DNA of 64,000 bases from JAFGVL01 sp963663245 (GCA_963663245.1 OY760143.1:682001-746000); one strand, 5' to 3'; positions 28,395 through 37,420 are shown, counted from the stretch's first letter. Program-made: numbers and translations. The notes: generated by a model from the letters alone, not told the origin.

Positions 28395-28991
28395 TTATGG
28401 TTGTGAGACTATTGTTATTATTTTATCCAAAAGGATAGAAACACATTCTTCAAGAGAATGTTTAGACGTGTCAATCGATATTGCTGGGTTTTTTGGTGCC
28501 TCAAAAGGGGCATTAATACCAGTGAAATCTTTTATCTCTCCAGCTCGGGCTTTTGCATAAAGTCCTTTGACATCACGTTCTTCACATACTTCTAAAGGAG
28601 TGCTGACAAAAATTTCATAAAAATCATCTTCCCCAACAATGTCTCGTACTATTTGACGTATTTCTTCTGTTGGGCTAACAAATGTACATAGAGTAAGAAC
28701 GCCACAATTGATAAATAGTTTACTTATTTCTGCAATGCGTCGGATATTTTCAGTGCGATCTTCTTGTGAAAAAGATAAGTTGTTATTTATTCCTGAACGA
28801 ACATTATCTCCATCTAAGATCTGAGTTAAAAATCCACGCTCAAATAAATTACGTTCTAGAAGTTCAGCCAATGTAGTTTTTCCGGAACCTGAGAGTCCAG
28901 TAAACCAAAGGACTTTAGCCTTTTGTTTTAGCTTAGTTTCTTTTTCTTTTCGAGGTACCATTTTTTCAAATGCTGGATAAATGTGATTCAT
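28395..28991 (-). CDS. cysC: Adenylylsulfate (APS) kinase
   Basis: A 198-residue kinase forming PAPS from APS and ATP. The intact Walker A motif is GLSGSGKTTLAELL (about residues 32-45), followed by LDGDNVRSGIN (substrate-binding DGDNxR) and the SPTEEIRQIVRDIVG and GLYAKARAGEIKDFTGI segments that form the APS lid. Length is normal for stand-alone CysC. It is the functional counterpart of the altered kinase-like domain at the end of CysN. It lies between the permease gene and cysD in the minus-strand operon. Confidence 0.96.
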   Translation of the reverse strand: MNHIYPAFEKMVPRKEKETKLKQKAKVLWFTGLSGSGKTTLAELLERNLFERGFLTQILDGDNVRSGINNNLSFSQEDRTENIRRIAEISKLFINCGVLTLCTFVSPTEEIRQIVRDIVGEDDFYEIFVSTPLEVCEERDVKGLYAKARAGEIKDFTGINAPFEAPKNPAISIDTSKHSLEECVSILLDKIITIVSQP

Positions 28992-29006
28992 TTTATGATA
29001 TTTTAT

Positions 29007-30812
29007 TTAGAATTCCCAAATCATAGGAATGAAAACTACTGATAGAATAAATGCAATTACATTTAAAGGTAAGCCAACCTTTAGAAAATCTTTAAAACGA
29101 TAATTTCCTATTGATTGTATAATCATATTTGTTTGATACCCAATAGGAGTTGAGAAACTAGCTGATGCAGCAATACAAATTGCTATGAAAAATGGTTTTG
29201 GGTCAACACCCAGTTGGCTAGCCGCAGATAAGGCTATTGGAAATGCAATAGCCGCAGCAGCATTATTGGTAATTAACTCTGTAAATATTGTTGTAAGCAG
29301 ATAGATGATTGCTAGCACTGCTGCAGGACCCATATGTTTAACTGCGTTTATTGCTGTATGTGCAATATGTTCAGCTACGCCTGAATTTAATAACCCTTTG
29401 CTTATAGCAAAAGCAGAAGCAATTGTAATTAATACATCCCAACTAATTGCACGTGCATATTTTTTTGGTGGAAATATTTTTAGAATTGCCATAAGTACAG
29501 CTGCTATAGAAGCAAAGAAAAACATATCCATAAAGTTCCCATTTACTTTTGGTAAATATTGTCCAAAACTAGTTCCAAGAATCATCATTACAACAATAGC
29601 AATTGTCCAACCTATTTTGTAGGTTTTAATTGGTTTTTCAATTTCACCCTTAGATGAAATAAGGAAGAATATTTTCGAATCTTTCCAACTGTCAACAAAT
29701 TCAACATCAGCTAAAATGATTAAAGAGTCCCCTGGACGTAGACTTTCTTCCGATAAATTAGATGTGATGTTTGAACCATTACGATGAATGGCCAATACAA
29801 TTCCTTTATATCTATTGTAAAAATCAAATTCTGATAATGTACTGCCAATTCCAGGGAAACGTGGAGCTAGAACCACTTCAATTCTATGCAAATCTTCGCT
29901 TTTCAGAGTTTGCTTAAGATTGCCATGAGTAATTACTTTTAGTCCATTTAACGAAAGTATATTTTCAATGTTATCTTCGAAGCCACAAACAAGGAGTTTG
30001 TCATTTTTCTGTAGAAGTATTTGCTCATTTTGCGTATAAATCATGGTTTCATTACGTTCTACACCAACAATTCGAATATTCTTATTATCTCCTAGCTGTC
30101 CTTTTTGAATTGTTTCTCCAATATAACGACTGTTATTTGTAACCAAAAGATTGAAGTAATACTCTTTCATGTCCAACTCATTTCTACTTTTATCCTTTTT
30201 GTCATCTGGCAGTAAAAAATGACCAACAAATGATAAATATACCCATCCTACTAAAGCGATAATAAAACCAATTTTTCCAAGTTCAAACATGCTCAGTCCG
30301 TCAAATCCTTTTTCTTGCATCATTCCATCTATAACAAGATTTGTTGAGGTGCCAATGAGAGTGCAAATGCCTCCAAAAATAGTAGCATAGGAAAGAGGAA
30401 TTAGAAATTTGGATGGAGATAGTTTTAATTTTTCAGCCCAACGTTTAATAATTGGAGCAAAAATAATTACAACAGGAGTGTTGTTGATGAATGCAGATAA
30501 AGCAGATATAGGAAGCATTATGCTCAATAACATTCTTGGTATTGATTTCTTTTTTCGAGGTAATGTTTTAAGTGCGAGTTTGTTTAATATTCCAGAGTAT
30601 TGGATGCCTTCACTTACTAAAAATAAAACAGCCACTGTTAGCATTCCTTTGTTAGAGAAACCAGCGGTTAATTCAGTAGGAGTAATAATGCCCATAGCCA
30701 TAAAAAATACTGAAGCAGAAAATAATACAAGTCCTGGTCGCATGATGTCTTTGACTAAAGCAAAAATCATGAGCAGCATGGTAAAAAGTACTATGTATGA
30801 TTGGTGAGGCAC
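29007..30812 (-). CDS. SLC13/DASS-family permease with RCK_C domains, likely sulfate importer
   Basis: A 601-residue membrane transporter. It has about five hydrophobic segments before and about six after a cytoplasmic insert at residues ~205-375. The insert contains two RCK_C (TrkA C-terminal) domains (for example LLQKNDKLLVCGFEDNI and LRPGDSLIILADVEF). The family SNxP-type motif NNTPVVIIF (about 107-115) and the second NNAAAAIAF (about 512-520) are visible. SLC13/RCK permeases in PAPS or cysteine loci generally carry sulfate; that substrate is inferred from position between cysQ and cysC. The start is a GTG; an internal ATG (MLLMIFALVK, about residue 12) is an alternative. Confidence 0.88.
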   Translation of the reverse strand: MPHQSYIVLFTMLLMIFALVKDIMRPGLVLFSASVFFMAMGIITPTELTAGFSNKGMLTVAVLFLVSEGIQYSGILNKLALKTLPRKKKSIPRMLLSIMLPISALSAFINNTPVVIIFAPIIKRWAEKLKLSPSKFLIPLSYATIFGGICTLIGTSTNLVIDGMMQEKGFDGLSMFELGKIGFIIALVGWVYLSFVGHFLLPDDKKDKSRNELDMKEYYFNLLVTNNSRYIGETIQKGQLGDNKNIRIVGVERNETMIYTQNEQILLQKNDKLLVCGFEDNIENILSLNGLKVITHGNLKQTLKSEDLHRIEVVLAPRFPGIGSTLSEFDFYNRYKGIVLAIHRNGSNITSNLSEESLRPGDSLIILADVEFVDSWKDSKIFFLISSKGEIEKPIKTYKIGWTIAIVVMMILGTSFGQYLPKVNGNFMDMFFFASIAAVLMAILKIFPPKKYARAISWDVLITIASAFAISKGLLNSGVAEHIAHTAINAVKHMGPAAVLAIIYLLTTIFTELITNNAAAAIAFPIALSAASQLGVDPKPFFIAICIAASASFSTPIGYQTNMIIQSIGNYRFKDFLKVGLPLNVIAFILSVVFIPMIWEF

Positions 30813-30853
30813 TACGTATTAAACTTAATTAAAATATTATTATTGCATTCGTT

Positions 30854-31630
30854 CTATTGAACTATAAAAAATGGATTTAAAAGATCTTTTTTATTATAAA
30901 CTACATCTTCTTTGTCAGAATGACGTGTCACTGTTTTTCCAGAAAACTTAACAATTGCATGACCTGCAGCCGTATCCCATTCCATTGTTGGAGCTAAACG
31001 AGGATAACAATGTGCTGCTCCTTCTGCAACCAAACATAGTTTTAAAGAACTTCCTTTTGAAATCATTTTTAATGGCAGCCCTTTTTTGTCTAAATTATCA
31101 ATGAATTCTTCTGTTTCAGGACTCATATGTGAACGAGAACCAACTACTGTAAAATGATCAAGTTCTTGGTTTTCAGGAAGCTTTTTTGTATTGTTTTGGT
31201 CAATGCCTTTTTCTGTAGCTATTGATTTAAAAGCTCCTTCCTTGTCTGCAAAATAAATTTCTTTTGTAACAGGTACATATACAACTCCTAAAATTGGAGT
31301 GCCATTTTCAATTAAAGCAATGTTAACCGTAAATTCACCATTTCGTTTTATAAATTCCTTGGTTCCATCTAAAGGGTCAATCAACCAGAAAGTTATCCAA
31401 TTTTTTCTTTCATCGAATGACATGAGTTTTCCCTCTTCGCTTAAAATTGGATAGTCTGTGTTTTCTAGATAACTGCAAATTTTAAGATGTGCAGCTTTGT
31501 CGGCTTTTGTTAAAGGGGAATTGTCGGCTTTAATCTCAACTCCAAAATCTTCTGAGGTGTAAATTTTTAGTATTTCATTGCCAGCATCAATAGCAGCATC
31601 AATAGCAGTTTGTAAAATTAAATTTGTCAT
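30854..31630 (-). CDS. cysQ: 3'(2'),5'-bisphosphate nucleotidase
   Basis: A 258-residue inositol-monophosphatase superfamily enzyme that removes the 3'-phosphate from PAP (and PAPS). The metal-binding motif is WLIDPLDGTKEFIKRNGEF (about residues 82-100), and the second signature is MEWDTAAGHAIVKFSG (about 216-231). PAP is the by-product of every sulfotransferase reaction and inhibits those enzymes, so its presence here suits a sulfation locus. It lies between ugd and the sulfate permease gene, all on the minus strand with short gaps. Confidence 0.95.
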   Translation of the reverse strand: MTNLILQTAIDAAIDAGNEILKIYTSEDFGVEIKADNSPLTKADKAAHLKICSYLENTDYPILSEEGKLMSFDERKNWITFWLIDPLDGTKEFIKRNGEFTVNIALIENGTPILGVVYVPVTKEIYFADKEGAFKSIATEKGIDQNNTKKLPENQELDHFTVVGSRSHMSPETEEFIDNLDKKGLPLKMISKGSSLKLCLVAEGAAHCYPRLAPTMEWDTAAGHAIVKFSGKTVTRHSDKEDVVYNKKDLLNPFFIVQ

Positions 31631-31665
31631 GTTTGAGAGTTTGTTGCTTTTTAATAATACATACT

Positions 31666-32994
31666 TTATTTTCCAATACAGTAATAATCAACACTGTTAG
31701 ATGCCATATCTGCAGCATCATAAATATTTCTTCCATCAAAAACAACAGCCGTTTTCATAGATTTTTTGATTACTTCCCAACTAGGGATTCGGAATTCTTT
31801 CCATTCTGTTACCACCATTAATGCATCTGCATCTACAGTTGCATCATACATGTCAGATGCAAAATGTATTTGCTTTAATAATGGAGAATTAGCAAGTCTT
31901 GTTTTTGTTTCTTCTATAGCTACAGGGTCAAAAACTCTAATGGAGCATCCAGCATTAATAAGCTTTTCAATTAAAACTAAAGATGGTGCTTCACGAATAT
32001 CATCAGTCTCTGGTTTAAATGATAATCCCCACATTCCAATAGTTTTTCCTTTAATTTCTCCATTAAAATGAGTAGAAAGCTTATCAAATAATATTTCTTT
32101 TTGTTTGTCGTTTACATCTTCTACTGCTCGCAATACTTTCATGTCATAGTTGTTTGCTTTAGCAGTTTTAATTAATGCTTTTACATCTTTTGGAAAGCAT
32201 GAACCTCCGTATCCACAACCAGGATATAAGAATTTATTTCCTATACGAGAATCACTTCCAATTCCCTTGCGAACCATATTTACATCGGCACCAATAATTT
32301 CACATAGATTTGCAATGTCGTTCATAAAGCTGATTCGAGTAGCTAACATTGAGTTGGCTGCATATTTTGTCATCTCAGCAGAAGGAACATCCATGAAGAT
32401 TACACGGAAATTATTGAGAAGAAAAGGACGGTATAGTTTAGTAAGTAGCTCTTTAGCACGATCTGTTTCAACACCAACTACAACGCGATCGGGACTCATA
32501 AAATCTTTGATCGCAGCTCCTTCTTTTAAGAACTCAGGATTAGAAGCAACGTCAAAATCTATGCTGATATTTCTCTTGTTGAGCTCTTCTTGGATGGTTT
32601 GTTTAACAAGTTGAGCTGTACCAACAGGTACAGTACTTTTGGTTACAACTAGTAGGTAGTTGTTCATGTTGCGACCAATTGTTTTTGCAACTTCAATAAC
32701 ATATTTTAAATCTGCGCTGCCATCTTCATCAGGAGGTGTTCCTACAGCGCTAAAAATAACAGAGACATCATTTAAACATTCTACTAGGTTAGATGTAAAA
32801 TGAAGTCTACCTGCTTTTTGGTTACGAACAACCATATCTTCTAAACCATTTTCGTAGATTGGAATGATTCCCTTTTTTAGCTTGTCAATCTTCTTTTTAT
32901 CAATATCAACACATGTTACATCTACACCCATTTCAGCAAAACAAGTGCCTGTTACTAATCCGACATACCCAGTTCCAACAACAGCTATTTTCAT
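31666..32994 (-). CDS. ugd: UDP-glucose 6-dehydrogenase
   Basis: A 442-residue NAD-dependent dehydrogenase that oxidises UDP-glucose to UDP-glucuronate in two steps. The N-terminal Rossmann motif is VVGTGYVGLVTGTCFAEMG, and the catalytic cysteine lies in PGCGYGGSCFPKD (about residues 257-269). The C-terminal UDP-binding domain contains GLSFKPETDDIREAP. It is the first gene of the visible minus-strand polysaccharide locus and has a predicted TAnnTTTG promoter upstream. It probably supplies glucuronic acid, or a derived uronic acid or pentose, to the polymer. A GDP-mannose dehydrogenase role is less likely given the close match to UDP-glucose enzymes. Confidence 0.94.
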   Translation of the reverse strand: MKIAVVGTGYVGLVTGTCFAEMGVDVTCVDIDKKKIDKLKKGIIPIYENGLEDMVVRNQKAGRLHFTSNLVECLNDVSVIFSAVGTPPDEDGSADLKYVIEVAKTIGRNMNNYLLVVTKSTVPVGTAQLVKQTIQEELNKRNISIDFDVASNPEFLKEGAAIKDFMSPDRVVVGVETDRAKELLTKLYRPFLLNNFRVIFMDVPSAEMTKYAANSMLATRISFMNDIANLCEIIGADVNMVRKGIGSDSRIGNKFLYPGCGYGGSCFPKDVKALIKTAKANNYDMKVLRAVEDVNDKQKEILFDKLSTHFNGEIKGKTIGMWGLSFKPETDDIREAPSLVLIEKLINAGCSIRVFDPVAIEETKTRLANSPLLKQIHFASDMYDATVDADALMVVTEWKEFRIPSWEVIKKSMKTAVVFDGRNIYDAADMASNSVDYYCIGK

Positions 32995-33021
32995 TTTTTT
33001 ACATTTTTTTAGAAATCAATG

Positions 33022-33029
33022 CAAATATA
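33022..33029 (-). promoter_or_regulatory. Predicted -7 promoter box for ugd and the polysaccharide locus
   Basis: CAAATATA on the plus strand reads TATATTTG (TAnnTTTG) on the minus strand, 28 bases before the ugd start. It may be the main promoter of the sulfation genes. Confidence 0.55.
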
Positions 33030-33094
33030 AGAAAATAATGTGAAAATTGAGAGAGAAAAGACCATGTTTAAGCGATTTTTTAGATTCTTAAAGT

Positions 33095-34078
33095 TTAGTT
33101 GATGAGCGTTGTTTTTTTATTGACTTTTATTCCTAAAAAACCTTCGTGTAAAGTGAATTTTAACGATTGAACAAAAAGGAGCTTGTCTATATCATAAAAG
33201 AAGCGCAAAGCTGGATACTGTTTTAAATTATCATTCTCTAACTTTATTAGAGAACTGCTTTGATAACGTGCAATTTTATGTATTTCTGTTGTAGGGTTAG
33301 ATGTTATGAAAAAGTTTAAGAGAAGGAGAATGCTAATTAAGGAGTTGGATAGAATAAACTTTTTGAAAAGCTGTTTTTTATTTTTGAAAATGAACTTAGA
33401 AATATACCGTATGATAACAAATAAAATAATGTAGATAGATAAAAGTAAAAAAGTATTAATTAAGGTGTTGAATCCTATTCTGAAAAAAATGATACTGTTG
33501 ATGATGAACAGTAATGCATAAATGCCCGTACTAAGTGAAAATAAGTTTGAAATAGCTTTTAATAATTCTTTTACATTAAGCCACGAGCCAAACATCTTCT
33601 TTTTTATAATGTAAAAGCTTGTAATAAATCCAATTGTTAAGCCTGTTTGAATTCCGTATTTAGTTTGGGTAATTTTTCCAAAAATGCCGCAAACAGATAT
33701 TATTATAAATAGGATAAATGTTGCAGATAGGAAACGTTGAATAACGACAATGTTGACTAAATCTTTATATTCCTTTGTTTGAGTCCAAGCTTTGTAGCGC
33801 ATTCTAGAGAATCGAATGGCTTCTTCTCGTTCTTTTTGTCTTTGTTTTATCGCTTGGTCAAAAACCTCCTGAACTTCATTGGGGTAGTCGTTATTAGGTT
33901 TGTTTGTATTTCTAATCGCCCAATTAAAAGCTTCAAATAATTCTAAGAATTCATTATGTGCGTTAGGGGAGGAATTTCTGTCGGGGTGAGTTATTTTAGC
34001 TTTTTCTTTAAAAGCACTACGAATGTCAGACTCGCTTGCAGTTGGAGAAATGCCTAGTATGTTAAAATATTTTTGCAA
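33095..34078 (-). CDS. J-domain membrane protein
   Basis: A 327-residue protein with an N-terminal J domain (residues ~1-65) containing the HPD motif (ITHPDRNSSPNAHNEF), which stimulates Hsp70/DnaK ATPase. After a charged linker rich in Lys, Arg and Glu there are four or so hydrophobic segments (about residues 113-135, 145-160, 180-240, 245-262), so it is anchored in the membrane. It lacks the zinc-finger and client domains of DnaJ. It probably recruits DnaK to the membrane; clients are unknown. It is 9 bases downstream of coaD and likely in the same transcript. Confidence 0.85.
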   Translation of the reverse strand: MQKYFNILGISPTASESDIRSAFKEKAKITHPDRNSSPNAHNEFLELFEAFNWAIRNTNKPNNDYPNEVQEVFDQAIKQRQKEREEAIRFSRMRYKAWTQTKEYKDLVNIVVIQRFLSATFILFIIISVCGIFGKITQTKYGIQTGLTIGFITSFYIIKKKMFGSWLNVKELLKAISNLFSLSTGIYALLFIINSIIFFRIGFNTLINTFLLLSIYIILFVIIRYISKFIFKNKKQLFKKFILSNSLISILLLLNFFITSNPTTEIHKIARYQSSSLIKLENDNLKQYPALRFFYDIDKLLFVQSLKFTLHEGFLGIKVNKKTTLIN

Positions 34079-34087
34079 AAAAAAATA

Positions 34088-34540
34088 TTAGAGTTTTACA
34101 TTGGGAGGTAAAAACTGAGAGATGTCTTTTTTGTAATATAATAAGTCTCTTACAATACTTGAAGAAATGAAGGAATGTTGTGCTTCAGTAAAAAGCACTA
34201 TTGTTTCTATTTTGGAAAGTTTGTGATTGTTTTCTGCAATGGCATGTTCGCTTTCAAAATCGCCTACCGATCGAATGCCCCGTAAAATAAAATGAGCATT
34301 TTCATTTTTTGCAAAATCAACTGTGAGTGAATCATAAGATTTTACTATTACTTTTGGTTCATCTATAAAAGCTTGGGAGATAATGTCTATTTTTTTTTCA
34401 ACAGAGAAAAGTGATTTTTTAGCATGATTAATTCCTATGCCGATAATAATTTCATCAAAAAGTTTGAGCCCGCGCAAAACAATTGAATAGTGCCCTAGCG
34501 TAAATGGATCAAATGAACCGGGGAAAATAGCTCTTCTCAT
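34088..34540 (-). CDS. coaD: Phosphopantetheine adenylyltransferase
   Basis: A 150-residue nucleotidyltransferase for the fourth step of coenzyme A synthesis. The N terminus has PGSFDPFTLGHYSIVLRG with the nucleotide-binding TxGH motif. The RGIRSVGDFESE segment (about residues 89-100) and ISSSIVRDLL (about 126-135) are further family signatures. Length is typical. It begins 2 bases after the stop of a WG-repeat protein gene and is followed by the J-domain gene, all on the minus strand. Confidence 0.96.
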   Translation of the reverse strand: MRRAIFPGSFDPFTLGHYSIVLRGLKLFDEIIIGIGINHAKKSLFSVEKKIDIISQAFIDEPKVIVKSYDSLTVDFAKNENAHFILRGIRSVGDFESEHAIAENNHKLSKIETIVLFTEAQHSFISSSIVRDLLYYKKDISQFLPPNVKL

Positions 34541-34542
34541 AA

Positions 34543-35109
34543 TTATTTTTTATTAGTGTAATATTTGGGAATAACTTTTTCTCCTTTTTTGTTGATAGCG
34601 AAATATTCATCGTTTAAGCTTACTGCTGCCATTCCACTAATGAAACTAGAAACTTCATCATAAAGTAAAGGTATAATAATTTCACCGGTTTTATTTATAA
34701 ACCCCCACTTGTTATTAATACATACTGCTGCCATACCTTCTTTGAAGTCGGCTGTATTATCATATTTTATGGGCGTTATTTTTACTCCTTTTGTATTAAA
34801 GAATCCATATTTTTCGTCTAAACATACACAACAAATATCTTCTTTAAATTTTCTAATATCATCGTATCTCGTCGAAATAACTGAACCTCCATTCATGTTA
34901 ATCACACCCATTTTCTTTTCTTTTGTAACTATTGCAAAGCCATTTCTGTAATATTGAACCGATTCATATTTTGCTGTGGTTACTTGTTCTCCAGTTTGCG
35001 GATTTTTGAACCCGTAGAATTTCCCCATTTTGTAGGGTACAGGGTTTTGTGTGTAGATATTTGTCACACATATTAAGAGTAAAATAATAATATAATATTT
35101 AGATCGCAT
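34543..35109 (-). CDS. Secreted WG-repeat protein
   Basis: About 188 residues. I choose the ATG at 35109 because it gives a clean signal peptide (MRSKYYIIILLLICVTNIYTQ); a longer frame from 35166 would run through the end of the upstream gene. The mature part holds about five WG repeats, the beta-strand unit with the pattern KxGxxNxxGxxVIxxxYDxxxxF (for example KYGFFNTKGVKITPIKYD and KWGFINKTGEIIIPLLYD). Function is unknown; WG repeats are common in exported Bacteroidota proteins. It lies 7 bases after a related, longer WG-repeat gene. Confidence 0.85.
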   Translation of the reverse strand: MRSKYYIIILLLICVTNIYTQNPVPYKMGKFYGFKNPQTGEQVTTAKYESVQYYRNGFAIVTKEKKMGVINMNGGSVISTRYDDIRKFKEDICCVCLDEKYGFFNTKGVKITPIKYDNTADFKEGMAAVCINNKWGFINKTGEIIIPLLYDEVSSFISGMAAVSLNDEYFAINKKGEKVIPKYYTNKK

Positions 35110-35116
35110 TAGAGCT

Positions 35117-36100
35117 TTATTTATTATTCCGTTTTCCAATAACGTTGATATGAAAGATCTCGTCATCTAAAGAGACTAGCGAGTATCCGTTAGTAAAGTC
35201 AGATGCAGATTTATATATTATTGGTATTACCAAAGCTCCTGTGATGTCTAAAAATCCCCATTTGCCATTTTTGCTTACGCGAGCAAGTCCCTCTGAATAA
35301 TTTCCAGCATCATCATATTGAGGTGGAACAACTTCGACCCCACTTTTATTTATGAAGCCTATTTGGTAATTTATGTCAATTCTTGCCATGTCTTCATTAA
35401 ATTCAGCAACTTCATCATATTTGCAAGGGATAATCTCAATACCTTTTGTATTTATAAAGCCATATGCAAAATCACTAACAACTTTTGCTAAGCCTTCTTG
35501 AAATGCCCATACTTCATCATATTTTGGAGGATTAACATAAAATCCATATGTATCAATAAATCCTATTTTTTTTTCAAACAAAACCATTGCAATGCCATTT
35601 CTAAAATCCCATGCATTATCGTAGATGGGTGCTATAATAGTTTTCCCTGATTGATTAATATATCCCCATTTGCCATTTATTTTTACAGAAGCCTGATTTT
35701 CTTTAAATGGTCCTGCAAAATCATAGACTATAGGGATAGCTATTTTTCCTTGCTTGTTAATATACCCCCATTTTCCTTTTCTAGAGACTGCACTTAGCCC
35801 CTCGCTATAATTCAATACCTCATCATAAATAAGAGCTGCTATCTCAATTCCTTTTTTGTTGACAAACCCCCATTTTTCTTCGTAAGAAACAGCCGTGATA
35901 TTTTCTCTTTTTTCTCTAACTATATTATATTTTGGCATAATTAGGATTCTACTAGTGGTAGAATCTTTGAATCCATATTTTCTAGAATCTTTCCAGTAAA
36001 AGGGTACAGCACTAATGTGTTTGTTGGTTTGGCAGTTTAAAAAAAGACTTGCAAAAACACACACAATAATAATTTGATATGTGTACCTGTTTAAAAACAT
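35117..36100 (-). CDS. WG-repeat lipoprotein
   Basis: A 327-residue protein with a lipoprotein signal (hydrophobic stretch then lipobox LFLNC, Cys near residue 23). The rest is built from about ten WG repeats, such as KWGYINKQGKIAIPIVYD and KWGFLDITGALVIPIIYK. It should be tethered to the outer membrane or surface. The function of these beta-rich repeats is unknown; ligand binding is a guess. It is the first gene of a small minus-strand group with the second WG gene, coaD and the J-domain gene. Confidence 0.88.
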   Translation of the reverse strand: MFLNRYTYQIIIVCVFASLFLNCQTNKHISAVPFYWKDSRKYGFKDSTTSRILIMPKYNIVREKRENITAVSYEEKWGFVNKKGIEIAALIYDEVLNYSEGLSAVSRKGKWGYINKQGKIAIPIVYDFAGPFKENQASVKINGKWGYINQSGKTIIAPIYDNAWDFRNGIAMVLFEKKIGFIDTYGFYVNPPKYDEVWAFQEGLAKVVSDFAYGFINTKGIEIIPCKYDEVAEFNEDMARIDINYQIGFINKSGVEVVPPQYDDAGNYSEGLARVSKNGKWGFLDITGALVIPIIYKSASDFTNGYSLVSLDDEIFHINVIGKRNNK

Positions 36101-36174
36101 AAACTTTTATATTTGCTGTGTTGTTTTGTAATGTATTGGTATTCAATAATTTGATTTGCTGTTCTTTTAAAATG

Positions 36175-36182
36175 CAAAAATA
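36175..36182 (-). promoter_or_regulatory. Predicted -7 promoter box for the WG-repeat/coaD group
   Basis: The plus strand CAAAAATA reads TATTTTTG (TAnnTTTG) on the minus strand, 75 bases before the start at 36100. Confidence 0.5.
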
Positions 36183-36316
36183 ACCTTTATTAATGGTTTA
36201 AAAAAAAATAAGTTCTTTTTTTTGATAATATTTTGAATATTGGAGAAGATTGTATGATATTTGTAAGGGAACGGTGTTTTTATTGTATTGAAGCGTGGAA
36301 GTTTCATAAATTCTTT

Positions 36317-36324
36317 TAACTTTG
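36317..36324 (+). promoter_or_regulatory. Predicted -7 promoter box for porP/sprF
   Basis: TAACTTTG matches TAnnTTTG. It lies 128 bases before the start at 36452 and would give a long 5' leader. Confidence 0.5.
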
Positions 36325-36451
36325 CGTTCTGTTTTATGATAGTGTTAAATATTATTTTGATGCACTTGTAAATACTTCTTTATCAGTTGGTAGAGGATAA
36401 ACATTGTCAGAACATATAAATGTTATTTTAATAAATTTTTAAGATAAAATC

Positions 36452-37399
36452 ATGAGAAAAGCGTACTTACTTCTTCTTCTTGCACTCTTTATGACGATTG
36501 GAGTTCAATTAAAAGCTCAAGAAAGAGTTATTTATGATCAATATCATTTCAATTATTACCTAATAAATCCTGCAGTTGCTGGAGCTGATGAATGTTCGCA
36601 TTTTATGCTTACCACTAAAAATAACTGGGTAGGTTTAGAAGGTCCATCGACACAAACCTTGTCTTACCGTACAAGGTTTAAAACACGTAACATTGGTCTT
36701 GGAGGTTATATTTATAATGATAGAACACCAAGTTTTAATAATGCAGGAGCACAATTAACTTTTGCATATCATATTCCTATGAGTAATGGTGCTCGTTATT
36801 CTAGACAATTAAAACTAGATCGCCAGCTTTCTTTTGGAGTATCTTTAAAAGTTGCTCAGTTTTCGTATGTAACTCATGAAACCATTGATCCTGCTGATGT
36901 TTCATATAGTGAAACTGCACCAAATGCCAACTTTGGTCTTTATTATATTTCTTACGGATTCTTTTTTGGAGCATCTGTTACGAACATGATTCCATTCAGA
37001 TTGTTGAATCATGGTCTTGAAGAGCCTATTGATCCTGCAACTGGATTTTTCTTTTTAGGAAATAGTTTTAATGTTGGTGGAGATAGAGTTTTTGAACCAT
37101 CAGTTAATTTCAATTATAATTCTTTTAGTAACAAACAATTAGAATTGAATTTGAAGTTTGCTCAAAATAACCCTGAAAGTAACTTTGGTTATTGGGCACA
37201 ATTGTCTTATCGCCATAATTTAGATGAAGGATCTGGTCAACCAATTACTTTAGTTCCTTTAGTCGGTCTACGTACAAATAAATTTCAGATAGCGTATGCA
37301 TTCAATGTTGCTTTAAATGGACTTGCATCGCATAGTCTTGGTTCACATGAATTTATGTTAGCATATTCATTCTGTATACCAAAGCACTTCTGCCGATAA
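36452..37399 (+). CDS. PorP/SprF-family type IX secretion outer-membrane protein
   Basis: A 315-residue outer-membrane beta-barrel protein with a signal peptide (MRKAYLLLLLALFMTIGVQLKAQ). The mature part begins with the family signature YDQYHFNYYLINPAVAGAD, followed by alternating beta strands and an aromatic C-terminal strand. PorP/SprF proteins work with PorK/N-type components and help attach or release T9SS cargo that carries type B C-terminal domains, such as the protein at the left edge of this window. It stands alone with its own promoter and terminator. Which cargo it serves is not visible. Confidence 0.92.
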   Translation: MRKAYLLLLLALFMTIGVQLKAQERVIYDQYHFNYYLINPAVAGADECSHFMLTTKNNWVGLEGPSTQTLSYRTRFKTRNIGLGGYIYNDRTPSFNNAGAQLTFAYHIPMSNGARYSRQLKLDRQLSFGVSLKVAQFSYVTHETIDPADVSYSETAPNANFGLYYISYGFFFGASVTNMIPFRLLNHGLEEPIDPATGFFFLGNSFNVGGDRVFEPSVNFNYNSFSNKQLELNLKFAQNNPESNFGYWAQLSYRHNLDEGSGQPITLVPLVGLRTNKFQIAYAFNVALNGLASHSLGSHEFMLAYSFCIPKHFCR

Positions 37400-37420
37400 A
37401 ATAATAATAAAAGATATTAA

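Larger units (their letters stand above)
36101..36451. other. Intergenic region with divergent promoters
   Basis: 351 bases without a gene between the divergently transcribed WG-repeat lipoprotein gene and porP/sprF. It holds one TAnnTTTG box in each direction (36175-36182 on the minus strand, 36317-36324 on the plus strand). I see no RNA gene or strong hairpin. Confidence 0.7.

Noticed and set aside
25380..28991. Assimilatory sulfate reduction operon
   Set aside because: No PAPS/APS reductase or sulfite reductase gene lies in the window; the neighbours are sulfotransferases and polysaccharide genes.
5131..32994. UpxY/NusG-like regulator or invertible promoter for the polysaccharide locus
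   Set aside because: No such gene and no inverted-repeat pair flanking a promoter was found in the locus.
35110..35166. Longer start of the second WG-repeat gene
   Set aside because: It overlaps the end of the upstream gene and hides the signal peptide that starts at 35109.
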